Of a stretch of 64,000 nt of DNA, positions 50,951-59,452 are shown piece after piece. The notes under the pieces were generated by a model, which had not been told where the DNA came from, ran no database searches, and saw nothing but the letters and a program-made list of their open reading frames with translations. The stretch covers positions 310,001 to 374,000 of the forward strand of contig CADADR010000001.1 of NCBI GenBank assembly GCA_902786745.1, written 5' to 3'. Both the position numbers and the translations under genes were made by a program. This DNA comes from an uncultured Bacteroidia bacterium (GTDB lineage: Bacteria > Bacteroidota > Bacteroidia > Bacteroidales > F082). The stretch's first letter is position 1, and each line of letters opens with the position of its first letter.

Positions 50951-52224
50951 AGAAAACGTTGCTTGTCATAGGGTTAATGCTCGCCTCTTGTTGGCTTGTG
51001 GCACAGCCGACGCCGACACTGAAGCCGATGGATCCGCTTCCCTTTGCCCGTGTCGAGCGTAACCATATCCGCTATCCCGGCGACAGCCTCGTCTTGGAAG
51101 GCTTCTTCCAGAAGTTGGACTCTGTGGTCTTCTTGGGCAAAGGCAAGCTCAATATACTGCATCTGGGCGACTCCCACATCCAAGCTGGGGTGTCGACACA
51201 GCAGTTTCGCGACGATTTGCTTGAGATCGCTCCCGGGTTGATGGGCGGACAGTATTTCCTGTTCCCTTATTCCGCTGGAAAGACCAACAACCCCTCGCAC
51301 TACAAGGTCAGTTCGACCGGTGAGTGGAGCTATTGTCGCAATGCCGTCTACCGCGAAGGCGACAAGCGCATGGGTCTGGCGGGTGCCGCCATCACCACCA
51401 CCGACCCCGATGCTACGGTCAGCATCGTCAGTCGCGAACGCCGTCCCACGGTCCATTCGCCCGAGTTTTATTTCAACAAGATCACGGTCATAGGCTATTC
51501 GGAGACGGGCAGCGCCGAGCCCGCCATCAGACATAAGGATACGCTCATCAGCGGAGAATACGACGAAGCCCAATCGGCTTATGTGTTCGACTTGCCCTTC
51601 CACACCGATTCGGTCTGTATTGGCTTGAAATCCCTTCAGGGCTCGTACTCCATGACGGGCATCCTCTTGGAGAACGGCGACAACGGCATCAGCGTGCATG
51701 GCATTGGCGTCAATGGGGCGCGGGTGTCGTCCTATCTGCGTTGCAGCGACGATTTTGAGCGCGACCTCAGGCTCATCCGCCCCGACCTGGTCATTTTGGC
51801 CATCGGCACCAACGACGCGTTGCAGCCCGACTTCGAGAAAGCCCTTTTCAAATTCAACTACGGCCGCTTGATCGATGTCATACACCGCGTCAACCCCGAT
51901 TGTGCCTTGGTGTTTGTCACCAACAACGACTGTTTCCTCAGGAAACGCGTGAAGAAAAAGACGGTCTATGAAGTCAACGCCAACACGCCCATAGCAAGGA
52001 AGGCATTCCTGGAATTGGCAGAGGAACATCATGCCGCCGTATGGGATTTGTACGACGTGATGGGCGGTTTGAAGTCGATGTATGCCTGGCAGAAGGCGGG
52101 AATGGCTCAGAAGGACAGGTTGCATTTCACCAATAGTGGTTACCAACTCGTGGGCGACCTGATGTACAATGCCTTGATAGAGCAGTACATCGAGCACCTC
52201 AAGAAAAATCCTATAGCCTATTGA
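50947..52224 (+). CDS. Periplasmic SGNH hydrolase-like protein (O-acylation cassette 2/3)
   Basis: 425 aa with a signal peptide (MKKTLLVIGLMLASCWLVAQ; the Cys is inside the hydrophobic core, so a lipobox is uncertain). All SGNH blocks are canonical: I, ILHLGDSHIQAGV; II/III, VILAIGTNDALQ with Asn; V, KDRLHFTNSGYQLVG with Asp-x-x-His. It therefore looks catalytically complete, unlike its upstream neighbour. ATGA overlap with 49436 and a 1-base gap to the MBOAT gene show a tight operon. Confidence 0.85.
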   Translation: MKKTLLVIGLMLASCWLVAQPTPTLKPMDPLPFARVERNHIRYPGDSLVLEGFFQKLDSVVFLGKGKLNILHLGDSHIQAGVSTQQFRDDLLEIAPGLMGGQYFLFPYSAGKTNNPSHYKVSSTGEWSYCRNAVYREGDKRMGLAGAAITTTDPDATVSIVSRERRPTVHSPEFYFNKITVIGYSETGSAEPAIRHKDTLISGEYDEAQSAYVFDLPFHTDSVCIGLKSLQGSYSMTGILLENGDNGISVHGIGVNGARVSSYLRCSDDFERDLRLIRPDLVILAIGTNDALQPDFEKALFKFNYGRLIDVIHRVNPDCALVFVTNNDCFLRKRVKKKTVYEVNANTPIARKAFLELAEEHHAAVWDLYDVMGGLKSMYAWQKAGMAQKDRLHFTNSGYQLVGDLMYNALIEQYIEHLKKNPIAY

Positions 52225-52225
52225 G

Positions 52226-54091
52226 ATGACGAATTTACCCGAGATAGCGTTGGACTTCCTGAAGGGCTTGCTCGTTTTCGACGAGAGCCATCCCCTTTTG
52301 TTCACCCATTTCCATTTCTGGGCTTTCTTTGCCATCGTGTTTGCCTTGTTCAGCCTGTTGAAGAACAAGGTCCTTCTGCGCAACACCTATCTGTTTTTCG
52401 TCAGCCTGTTCTTTTACTATAAGACCAGCGGACTCTTCATACTGATCTTGGTCTTCATCACGATTTACAACTACCTGGCTGGCAGGTGGTTGCATACCCG
52501 AAAGAAGAAACAGACCCGCACTTTTGCCCTGGCCCTCAGTGTGGTGGTCAACTTGTCGATTCTCTGTTACTTCAAATATGCTTATTTCCTGACCGATGTC
52601 GTCAACGACCTGACGGGCTTCGAGTTCCGTGTGTTCGACATCTTCTCATGGGTGGGCAATGAGATCACGGGCAGCAATCGCTTCAGCGTCGATGTCATCC
52701 TGTTGCCTGTAGGCATCTCCTTCTATACCTTCCAAGCCATCAGCTACATCATGGATGTGTATCGCAGGCGCATCAAGCCTGTGCGCAACATCTTCGATTT
52801 CGGCTTCTATGTCAGTTTCTTCCCGCAGCTGGTGGCCGGTCCCATCGTGAGGGCCAGCGAGTTCATCCCGCAGCTGCATAGGAAATACTTCCTCAGCCGT
52901 CGCCAGTTTGGCATCGCCATCTTCTGGATCATGAACGGCTTGGTGAAGAAGATCGTGCTGAGCGATTATATCGCAGTCAACTTCATCGACCGTGTGTTCG
53001 AAAACCCCTTGCTTTACACGGGTTTCGAGAACCTGATGGCCCTGTTCGGCTATTCGTTGCAGATCTATGCCGACTTCTCGGGCTACACCGACATCGCCAT
53101 AGGCGTGGCCATGCTGATGGGCTTCTATCTGCCAAAGAACTTCAGGTCGCCTTACAAGGCCAAGAGCCCAAGCGAGTTCTGGAAGCGTTGGCACATCTCC
53201 CTCTCGCGTTGGTTGCAGGACTACCTCTACATCCCTTTGGGTGGCAACCGCAGGGTGGGCTTTGGCAGCTTCTGCATCCTCATCGTGATAGCGGCCATCG
53301 GCACCTTCCTCACGGGTAGCTTGTGGGTGGCCTTGGGCGTGGGTGCCGTCACCTTGGTGGTGGGCCTTATCGCCATCTTTGTGCCGAAGAAACGTGGCCA
53401 GATTGGGGCGGAGATCAACAGGATGGACACCATGCTGCTTGGTGGCTTATGGCACGGTGCCTCGTGGAATTTCATGATCTGGGGAGGCTTGAACGGCTTG
53501 GGCATGGTGGTGCAGCACATCTGGGAGAGATGGAGCGTGTATGGGCGCACCTTGGCCATACTTATCGTTACTATAGGGTTAAGGCTGTTGAGCATCTATG
53601 TGCCGCAACCTGTGTTCAACCTGCTGTTTGTGTGGAGTGCCGTCATCTTTGTAGGCAACTTCGTGCGTATGGTTTACAACCTCTGTGGGGGCAAGAAGGC
53701 GTGGCAGTGGCTGCAGGACGCTTGGGCCATCTTCCAAAACTATGTCTTCGTCACCTTCGTCTTCATGTTTTTCCGTAGCGGCTCCAACCTCAACCCTGCC
53801 GAGGCCAACGAAACGGCTTGGAACACGGCCAAGAACATGGTCAACCAGATGGGTGGCCATTGGGACCTGAGCAAGATACCGGATATCACGTTGCACTACT
53901 GGAATGTGTTTTTGCTCATCCTGTTGGGTATGGTGATTCATTGGTTGCCTGAGAACTTCAAGCGCCGTTACCGTGTTTGGTTTGCCAAGATGCCTTTGCC
54001 TTTGATGGTACTCGTCTGTGCCCTCATCGTGTTCGTCATCTATCAGTTCATCACGGCCGACTTGCAGTCGTTTATTTACTTCCAGTTTTAA
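52226..54091 (+). CDS. MBOAT-family O-acyltransferase, AlgI-like (O-acylation cassette 3/3)
   Basis: 621 aa, polytopic. Moves an acyl group (probably acetyl) across the inner membrane for the two SGNH partners. Family core: LPVGISFYTFQAISYIMDVYR, SFFPQLVAGPIVRASEFIPQL, ADFSGYTDIAIGVAMLMGF, FWKRWHISLSRWLQDYLYIP and the catalytic His in LLGGLWHGASWNF. Oddity: between GGNRRVG and TMLLGGLWHG there are ~60 extra residues with two strongly hydrophobic segments (SFCILIVIAAIGTFLTG, WVALGVGAVTLVVGLIAIF). AlgI homologues usually have only a short loop there. Confidence 0.9.
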   Translation: MTNLPEIALDFLKGLLVFDESHPLLFTHFHFWAFFAIVFALFSLLKNKVLLRNTYLFFVSLFFYYKTSGLFILILVFITIYNYLAGRWLHTRKKKQTRTFALALSVVVNLSILCYFKYAYFLTDVVNDLTGFEFRVFDIFSWVGNEITGSNRFSVDVILLPVGISFYTFQAISYIMDVYRRRIKPVRNIFDFGFYVSFFPQLVAGPIVRASEFIPQLHRKYFLSRRQFGIAIFWIMNGLVKKIVLSDYIAVNFIDRVFENPLLYTGFENLMALFGYSLQIYADFSGYTDIAIGVAMLMGFYLPKNFRSPYKAKSPSEFWKRWHISLSRWLQDYLYIPLGGNRRVGFGSFCILIVIAAIGTFLTGSLWVALGVGAVTLVVGLIAIFVPKKRGQIGAEINRMDTMLLGGLWHGASWNFMIWGGLNGLGMVVQHIWERWSVYGRTLAILIVTIGLRLLSIYVPQPVFNLLFVWSAVIFVGNFVRMVYNLCGGKKAWQWLQDAWAIFQNYVFVTFVFMFFRSGSNLNPAEANETAWNTAKNMVNQMGGHWDLSKIPDITLHYWNVFLLILLGMVIHWLPENFKRRYRVWFAKMPLPLMVLVCALIVFVIYQFITADLQSFIYFQF

Positions 54092-54101
54092 GTCTTTTCA
54101 C

Positions 54102-54110
54102 TATCTTTGC
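54102..54110 (+). promoter_or_regulatory. -7 promoter element for the TPR/HTH regulator
   Basis: TATCTTTGC, ending 4 bases before the ATG at 54115, so the mRNA would be essentially leaderless. Confidence 0.5.
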
Positions 54111-54114
54111 AGGC

Positions 54115-55902
54115 ATGAAACGCCTTGTTTGGATAGGAATCCTGTTTTTGCTGGCCTTGACTGCTTGCGACGGCACTACGCGTGACGCGCGGCGCATGGT
54201 GAAGTGTGCCGAGCAGTTGGCCGACACCCTGCCCGACAGTGCTGCCCGATTGATCGACAGCGTGTTGCGCATGCCTGTGAGTTTCGGCGAGCGCGAGCGC
54301 ATGGATATGGCGTTGTTGCAGGCCGAGGCCTTGTTTGGCGAGCGTGGGCAAGAGATCTCGCCCGTGATGGACGATGATTTCTTCGACGAGCACGCCTACA
54401 TTTCAACCAGTCCTGAGCTGGAGCGTGCCGCCGCCTACTACGCTAAAAAGAAGCAATATGTCAAGGCCGCCCATGCCGCGCTCTACAGCGGCTTCGTGCA
54501 GCAGCACTACGACGAGAAGGAGGCGGCCATGCGGTCGTTCAAGGAGGCGGAGCGGTATGGCAAGATGGTGGATGACAGTCTTACCGTGGCACGGGCGGAA
54601 TACAAGATGGGAAGTCTATTATATAACGATGGATTGAAAAATGAAGCCCAAGTCATGTTTCGCAATTCCAAAAGGTTTATTGGTAACCATCACATTGAAA
54701 GAGCATATATCGAAAATAGCGAAGCTGTAACCTATATCCTGATGGGGCAACATGACAATGCCGATTCCTGCCTTCAACGCGGAATGATTCTGGCTGAAAA
54801 ATGGCATTCCGACAAAGTCATTCGTAAAATCCTCAACAATTATTCGGTGCTATACCGCCTCCAAGGCAAGTATGACCAAGCCGTTGATTGCCTGCATCGA
54901 ATGATGGCCAACCCAAATCTTGGCGAAAACGATGTGTTTGTGCTGAACTTGAATTTGGGCAATGTATATTTTGACAAGAAAGAGATGGATTCTGCCACCA
55001 AATACTACCAATTTGTAGAATTGGCGCTACCTAAGGTCAACGTAAAAAAAGAGACTGTACTTGCTGCATACGAAGCGCTTTATCGATTCGCAGAAGTCCA
55101 AAACGACGACTCTTTAGCCTTACATTTCCGTGAAATGCACGAAAAGGGATTGTATGATTTGATGATTCAGCGGCAAAAACAGACTACCTATAGAATTCAA
55201 CAGCAATTTGACTATGAAAGCCTTCAGAATGAAACAAACAAAGAACTCCTTCGAAGGCAACATATCATCACTTTATTTGCCATATTCACCATCATCGGAT
55301 TGGCTGCATTGGCAATTTCACTAATACGTCTGGCAAAAATCCGCAAGCAAGAGGCTATAGCGAAAACCAACTTGTTTCATTTTACGCAACAAAACAAAGA
55401 GTTGCAACAAAAACAAGAGACCACCGAAAAACAGATGATAGATCTATCGATGGTAAACGAAACCAACCTAAAAGCATTTCAAGAATTATCCCAAAAATAT
55501 CAAGAGATCCATGACACATGTAAGGGCTATGCACAAACGCTCTCGGATGCGCTTAACAAGGAAGCGCTCATCATGCGAAAGTTGGACATCTATTTGGGCA
55601 ATAAAGGAGAAAAAGCGTATTTGGCAGCCCTCAACGAGGCCGTTTTTGAAGGTGATGAACATTGGGAAGCCTTGATGAAAGTGTTTGATGCACTTTATCC
55701 CAACGTAAGGGAAAGCCTTTTGTTGCAATACCCCGACCTGACAGAGATGGAACAGAAGGATTTCATCTTGTCTTATTTCAATGTGTCGCGCGAAGACGAA
55801 GCCGCCATGTTCAACAAGAGTGTTCACACTGTTGACAAGTGGCGTAACGGAGCAAGGAAGAAAATGCAGAAAAAAGAAGAAACAAGGCATGACAACAGCT
55901 AA
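54115..55902 (+). CDS. Transmembrane TPR regulator with C-terminal helix-turn-helix
   Basis: 595 aa from the ATG at 54115; the longer frame lies inside the MBOAT gene. Lipobox-like LLALTACDG (~18). Residues ~20-400 are periplasmic TPR repeats (PDSAARLIDSVLRMP, KAAHAALYSGFVQQHYDEKEAAMRSF, NVYFDKKEMDSATKYYQFVE). A TM helix at ~390-412 (LFAIFTIIGLAALAISLI) is followed by a cytoplasmic coiled coil (~420-490). The C-terminal ~65 residues form a HTH of the LuxR/DUF6377 kind (EMEQKDFILSYFNVSREDEAAMF, SVHTVDKWRNGARKKM). The layout suggests a one-component membrane sensor that binds DNA. Codons 1-162 are GC-rich, but the rest is strikingly AT-rich from ~54605. The next gene (56158) sits behind a repeat-rich gap, its likely target. 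Confidence 0.8.
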   Translation: MKRLVWIGILFLLALTACDGTTRDARRMVKCAEQLADTLPDSAARLIDSVLRMPVSFGERERMDMALLQAEALFGERGQEISPVMDDDFFDEHAYISTSPELERAAAYYAKKKQYVKAAHAALYSGFVQQHYDEKEAAMRSFKEAERYGKMVDDSLTVARAEYKMGSLLYNDGLKNEAQVMFRNSKRFIGNHHIERAYIENSEAVTYILMGQHDNADSCLQRGMILAEKWHSDKVIRKILNNYSVLYRLQGKYDQAVDCLHRMMANPNLGENDVFVLNLNLGNVYFDKKEMDSATKYYQFVELALPKVNVKKETVLAAYEALYRFAEVQNDDSLALHFREMHEKGLYDLMIQRQKQTTYRIQQQFDYESLQNETNKELLRRQHIITLFAIFTIIGLAALAISLIRLAKIRKQEAIAKTNLFHFTQQNKELQQKQETTEKQMIDLSMVNETNLKAFQELSQKYQEIHDTCKGYAQTLSDALNKEALIMRKLDIYLGNKGEKAYLAALNEAVFEGDEHWEALMKVFDALYPNVRESLLLQYPDLTEMEQKDFILSYFNVSREDEAAMFNKSVHTVDKWRNGARKKMQKKEETRHDNS

Positions 55903-55956
55903 AGCGCCGTGCTCTTTCTTTGTTTTATTATGCAAATAAGATTGTAAGCTTTCGAA

Positions 55957-56048
55957 AAAAGTTCGTAATCAAGAGATTTACATCCTTCACATTAACAACA
56001 TTTTGCAAACCAAATCATACGGCAAAAGTTCGTAATGGGGTTCGTATT
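55957..56048 (+). promoter_or_regulatory. Repeated GTTCGTAAT elements upstream of the DUF3244 gene
   Basis: AAAAGTTCGTAAT occurs exactly twice (55957-55969 and 56024-56036), and a third partial copy, GTTCGTATT, begins 12 bases after the second core (56040-56048). Candidate binding sites for the HTH regulator encoded just upstream; the link is inference. Confidence 0.55.
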
Positions 56049-56090
56049 CCACCTTAATTGTTGTTTTTTTGCATCGTGAAATTATATCAC

Positions 56091-56131
56091 GACATGCATG
56101 TCATCAAATCATATGCATTTCATCAAATCGT
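56091..56131 (+). repeat. Palindrome and tandem 19-base repeat before the DUF3244 gene
   Basis: GACATGCATGTC (56091-56102) is a perfect 12-base palindrome. It overlaps the first of two tandem units, ATGCATGTCATCAAATCAT (56094-56112) and ATGCATTTCATCAAATC (56113-56129, continuing GT). The units end ~26 bases before the ATG at 56158. Confidence 0.75.
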
Positions 56132-56157
56132 TTGTCAAACTTAAAACCTAATCAACT

Positions 56158-56574
56158 ATGAAAAAAAACATGCTCATCATCATTGGACTCTGTGCTTTAG
56201 GGCTCTGCTTCGGGGATGTGCAAGCCGTAAACAATGCCCCAACACCTATTGAAATTAATAAGTTGGAGATCGCAGATCCTCCTCAAGGCTATGAAGAGAT
56301 AAATCTACAAGGCACTTTGATGCTAGGTGTTGGTCCCAACGCCATCGTAGCTGGCGCTAGTGATGATGCCGTTTATATTGGATTCAACCAAAGCTTTGGC
56401 TACGTAAACGTTTCAATTTACAACAGTTTAGGCGGCTTGGTCTACAACACCGTAGTAAACACCGATGTGCAAACCGTAGTCATCATTCCGTTCTCTTCTG
56501 CGGCCAGCGGCACCTACACCGTCGAGCTCAACAGCGCCAACGGCTATGTTGATGGGGATTTTGAGAGAAACTGA
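56158..56574 (+). CDS. Small secreted DUF3244-type protein
   Basis: 138 aa. Signal peptide (MKKNMLIIIGLCALGLCFGDVQA). The mature part has the DUF3244-like core: DAVYIGFNQSFGYVNVSIYN, SLGGLVYNTVVNTDVQTVVII and GTYTVELNSANG. This resembles a small immunoglobulin-like/T9SS-CTD-like beta-sandwich (compare IYNxLGxLVYNT with the sorting-domain pattern), but it lacks YPNP. Function unknown. It follows the TPR/HTH regulator and its repeats, and is followed after 46 bases by a lipoprotein. Confidence 0.75.
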   Translation: MKKNMLIIIGLCALGLCFGDVQAVNNAPTPIEINKLEIADPPQGYEEINLQGTLMLGVGPNAIVAGASDDAVYIGFNQSFGYVNVSIYNSLGGLVYNTVVNTDVQTVVIIPFSSAASGTYTVELNSANGYVDGDFERN

Positions 56575-56620
56575 ACAATAATCAATTCACTAAATCGTTA
56601 AACATTAAAATTTTAGCAAA

Positions 56621-57637
56621 ATGAAAAAGAGAAAACTTACCCTTGCCATCCTCGCGATGGTAGTTGCGACCCTTGTTTCGGTCGCCATCGTGTCATGCAA
56701 GAAAGAAAAACAGGAACGCCCAACAAACAACATGGAACAAACGGTACAATCTGCTGACGACATGGATGAATATCTCGTTTCGTTCAAAAAGAAGATGCTT
56801 TCGGCTGAAAAAGGTAAAGAAACTATTAGTCTTATACAAGCTGAGAAAGATTTGGGAAATTTATTAAACTTCGATTTCGGGGATGCCAATTATGTTACCA
56901 ATCAGCTTCAACGAGATACATTTCACATTGTTTTAAACACAATAAGAGAAACGGTAGATTTGTCGCAATTGGCCAAAACATACAAAGAGGCTTATTACAG
57001 AATTTTGGAAACTTTTCAAAAAATTGATTTTGAGGAAAAAAGTGTGCTATATGTCACGTGTTCTATAAACAAGGATGCAAAAGATGACGATACGGCGGAT
57101 GTTCAATTGATTCTTGTAACGCGAGGGTTAAAACCTACTTCGTTAAAGACAAATATTGATTCGACAGACAATTGGCGTGTCTGGGATTTACTTGGAAAAT
57201 GTGACGGAACTTGCGTGGGAGACGACCACACTACAATTATTGAGAAAGTGTATAGGAATAATATGGGCATTTTAGATTGCAATGAGGGAAGGTTGTATTA
57301 TACAAATGAGTATGCGGATGTTTTTACGTCAAGCGATTATCCTGAAACTGACCCCAATGTAAATCATTATAACGAAGGTTATCGCTTGTGGTACGATTCC
57401 AATGATTTCAATGGTTATGAAACATATGATCATTGCATTGAGTATCCTGAAATGCTGTATTACTATAATAATTTTGTTTCAATTATGAATAACGAGCTTC
57501 CGCTTCCTGATGACAGGGTTATTATTGATTACACCTGTAGGGTGGATTGTTATGTTTCTATTAATCATCCATACATGTTTTTCTGTTTCTATACTTATGC
57601 GAAGCCTAATTGCACGACAACGGGACCCGATTATTAA
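56621..57637 (+). CDS. Lipoprotein of unknown function, AT-rich
   Basis: 338 aa. Lipobox IVSC near residue 26 after MKKRKLTLAILAMVVATLVSVA. N-terminal charged helical part (MEQTVQSADDMDEYLVSFKKK ... LIQAEKDLGNLL, ~35-110). The centre resembles a beta domain (VLYVTCSINKDAKDDDTADVQLILV), and the C-terminal part is rich in Tyr, Asn, Asp and Cys (YETYDHCIEYPEMLYYYNNF, CRVDCYVSINHPYMFFCFYTYA). No family recognised. Codon use is clearly more AT-rich than most of the window. It ends 3 bases before the next gene, so both are co-transcribed. Confidence 0.72.
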   Translation: MKKRKLTLAILAMVVATLVSVAIVSCKKEKQERPTNNMEQTVQSADDMDEYLVSFKKKMLSAEKGKETISLIQAEKDLGNLLNFDFGDANYVTNQLQRDTFHIVLNTIRETVDLSQLAKTYKEAYYRILETFQKIDFEEKSVLYVTCSINKDAKDDDTADVQLILVTRGLKPTSLKTNIDSTDNWRVWDLLGKCDGTCVGDDHTTIIEKVYRNNMGILDCNEGRLYYTNEYADVFTSSDYPETDPNVNHYNEGYRLWYDSNDFNGYETYDHCIEYPEMLYYYNNFVSIMNNELPLPDDRVIIDYTCRVDCYVSINHPYMFFCFYTYAKPNCTTTGPDY

Positions 57638-57640
57638 TCC

Positions 57641-59164
57641 ATGAAAAGAATAAAACTGTTCATAGTGTTTATGATGCCATTGGCTGTTGCCTTTCCGCAA
57701 CAGCAAGGCTTCTTTAGTCTCTATGATTATGGGGAAAAGTCCTTGTGTGCCTCTTCTGTCATCGAAACCGAATCTGGTGGTTTTATTGTGGCTGCATACG
57801 ATTACTACAACCGTCCAGGCGAATTGGTCAAGCTTTCAGATGATGGCACACTCCAGAAAAGAGTCTCTATTAGCGACGAGAATACCGTTTCCTTTGTCGA
57901 CGGAATTTATCATGACCCGTCAGCACAAGGTTGGTATTATGCCATTGGTTTCATTTGCAAGTCTAACATGTCGGATTGTAAACCTTATGTTCTGCGTTTT
58001 GATGAAGACCTGAACATCTCGGAACGGATAGAAGTGGAATTGCCTAGTGTTTATGCGTGTTTCAACATGACACGTGCTATTATGACTAAAGAGGGTGATT
58101 TTCTATATGCGGCTTCGCTAAACGCCCAACATGGTTTTCATCGTTTGTACATGAGAATAGCTTTGGACGGAACATTGACGAAATTCCACGAGGAAACCAG
58201 CGGATGTGGAACGGCCATCATGATCAATGCCATCTTCGAGTTCCCTGAGGGAAACTATTTTGGGGACTATAGAAATTCATACCTCGCACAGGGGTATGCT
58301 ACTCTATGTATGCGTTTATTTGGCTTTGATGACAGTTTTGTTTTCGACACCATACACCAATATGCGAACATAACTCAGCAGGAGGGTGATACGGTATACG
58401 CAGTTTTGCATCATGCAAGTGCCAATGGAACGGTTTTACTTGTTAATGATACCACCTTGTTGTTTACGGACAGGGCTGAAGAAGCATGGTATCATCCCTC
58501 CTCGGGTCATTTTTATGATAGGGATCGTTCAACCATCCTTTTCTCAACTGATATGTCAGGAGAAATAAGAGATTATTTGGTCATAGGCAGCAGAAACGAC
58601 ACCGTTGAAGTCCCTGTTTCATTCAACGCCATTGATATGGCAAAAAACGACGTTCTTTCTATGGAGTCCGTTTATCACGGTTGTTATGGTAATAGCGGCT
58701 GGATCCCCGATATTTCGCCTTACAACCTTATTCTCACTAAACTTGACCCTCAACTCAATGTAAAATGGCAACACTCCTACACTCACCCATCAAAGTTTCT
58801 TCAAGCCACTTACCTCATGGCCACCAAGGATGGCGGGTGCCTCGTTGTTGGTGGGGCGTACAAAGACAATCATTATGACCTTTTTGCCCTTAAAGTCAAC
58901 TCCGATGGCTATGTGGGAACTGATGAAATCATCATCACCGAAGAGTTTTGTATATACCCCAATCCGGTCAAAGACGTTTTGCATATACTTGCACCAGAAA
59001 AGCTTAAAAGCATCGAGCTCTACGACCTGCAAGGCCGCCTCGTTCGAAAGCAAACACAAGACTTGGAAAGCATAGAGCTGCAAGGACTCACCCCAGGGCA
59101 ATACGTGATGAAGGTCACGCTGCAGGACGGTAAGGTGTTCACCGACAAGGTGGTGAAGGAATAG
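57641..59164 (+). CDS. T9SS-exported protein with propeller-like repeats
   Basis: 507 aa. Signal peptide (MKRIKLFIVFMMPLAVAF). Residues ~25-430 alternate GGFIVAAYDYYNR-, GDFLYAASLN- and GGCLVVGGAYKD-type strands with Asp-rich turns, as in beta-propeller proteins of the T9SS cargo class (compare 21838). C-terminal sorting domain: FCIYPNPVKDVLHILA ... LYDLQGRLVRKQ ... GQYVMKVTLQDGKVF. The body is AT-rich, while the last ~50 codons are GC-rich like the rest of the genome. No specific function. Confidence 0.8.
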   Translation: MKRIKLFIVFMMPLAVAFPQQQGFFSLYDYGEKSLCASSVIETESGGFIVAAYDYYNRPGELVKLSDDGTLQKRVSISDENTVSFVDGIYHDPSAQGWYYAIGFICKSNMSDCKPYVLRFDEDLNISERIEVELPSVYACFNMTRAIMTKEGDFLYAASLNAQHGFHRLYMRIALDGTLTKFHEETSGCGTAIMINAIFEFPEGNYFGDYRNSYLAQGYATLCMRLFGFDDSFVFDTIHQYANITQQEGDTVYAVLHHASANGTVLLVNDTTLLFTDRAEEAWYHPSSGHFYDRDRSTILFSTDMSGEIRDYLVIGSRNDTVEVPVSFNAIDMAKNDVLSMESVYHGCYGNSGWIPDISPYNLILTKLDPQLNVKWQHSYTHPSKFLQATYLMATKDGGCLVVGGAYKDNHYDLFALKVNSDGYVGTDEIIITEEFCIYPNPVKDVLHILAPEKLKSIELYDLQGRLVRKQTQDLESIELQGLTPGQYVMKVTLQDGKVFTDKVVKE

Positions 59165-59256
59165 AGATGCCCTAAACGTTCAAAGCGGCGGTGGCAAGCG
59201 TTACCATCGAGCAACCGCTTCTGCCGCTAGCGGTTAACAAAACAAGCAACACCCCG

Positions 59257-59269
59257 TCCCCTAAGGGGA
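59257..59269. repeat. Small GC palindrome in the gap before tRNA-Arg
   Basis: TCCCCTAAGGGGA, perfect 13-base palindrome with one central base, in a 169-base gap without genes. It resembles the CCCCCTTAGGGGG hairpin in the metG leader. Confidence 0.55.
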
Positions 59270-59282
59270 ATCTAAACCCGCC

Positions 59283-59323
59283 AAAAAAAATCCCTAATCG
59301 ATAGTAAATCAATTAGGGATTTT
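59283..59323 (-). terminator. Intrinsic terminator after tRNA-Arg
   Basis: Minus-strand stem ATCCCTAAT/ATTAGGGAT (59290-59298 with 59312-59320), 13-base loop, then eight U on the minus strand. It follows the tRNA by ~10 bases. Confidence 0.85.
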
Positions 59324-59333
59324 CGTTGTGCTG

Positions 59334-59405
59334 TAGCCCAACTAGGACTCGAACCTAGATTTAAAGTTTAGGAAACTTCCGTTCTATCCCTTGAACTATT
59401 AGGCC
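59334..59405 (-). tRNA. tRNA-Arg (anticodon CCT)
   Basis: 72 bases. Acceptor GGCCTAA pairs with TTGGGCT (two G-U pairs), discriminator A, no encoded CCA. D-arm GTTC/GAAC, anticodon arm GAAGT/ACTTT with loop TTCCTAA (anticodon CCT, reads AGG), T-arm CTAGG-TTCGAGT-CCTAG. Followed by a strong terminator. Confidence 0.92.
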
Positions 59406-59452
59406 ATGAAAACGCTGCAAAAGTACGGTTTTTTTCTGAAATAGGAAAATCT

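Noticed and set aside
50974..52386. 470-codon minus-strand ORF opposite the second SGNH gene
   Set aside because: Antisense to a gene with complete SGNH motifs; composition is typical of reversed coding DNA.
56158..56574. DUF3244-type protein as a T9SS cargo
   Set aside because: It has a beta-sandwich-like IYNxLGxLVYN segment but no YPNP motif and no basic C-terminal end.
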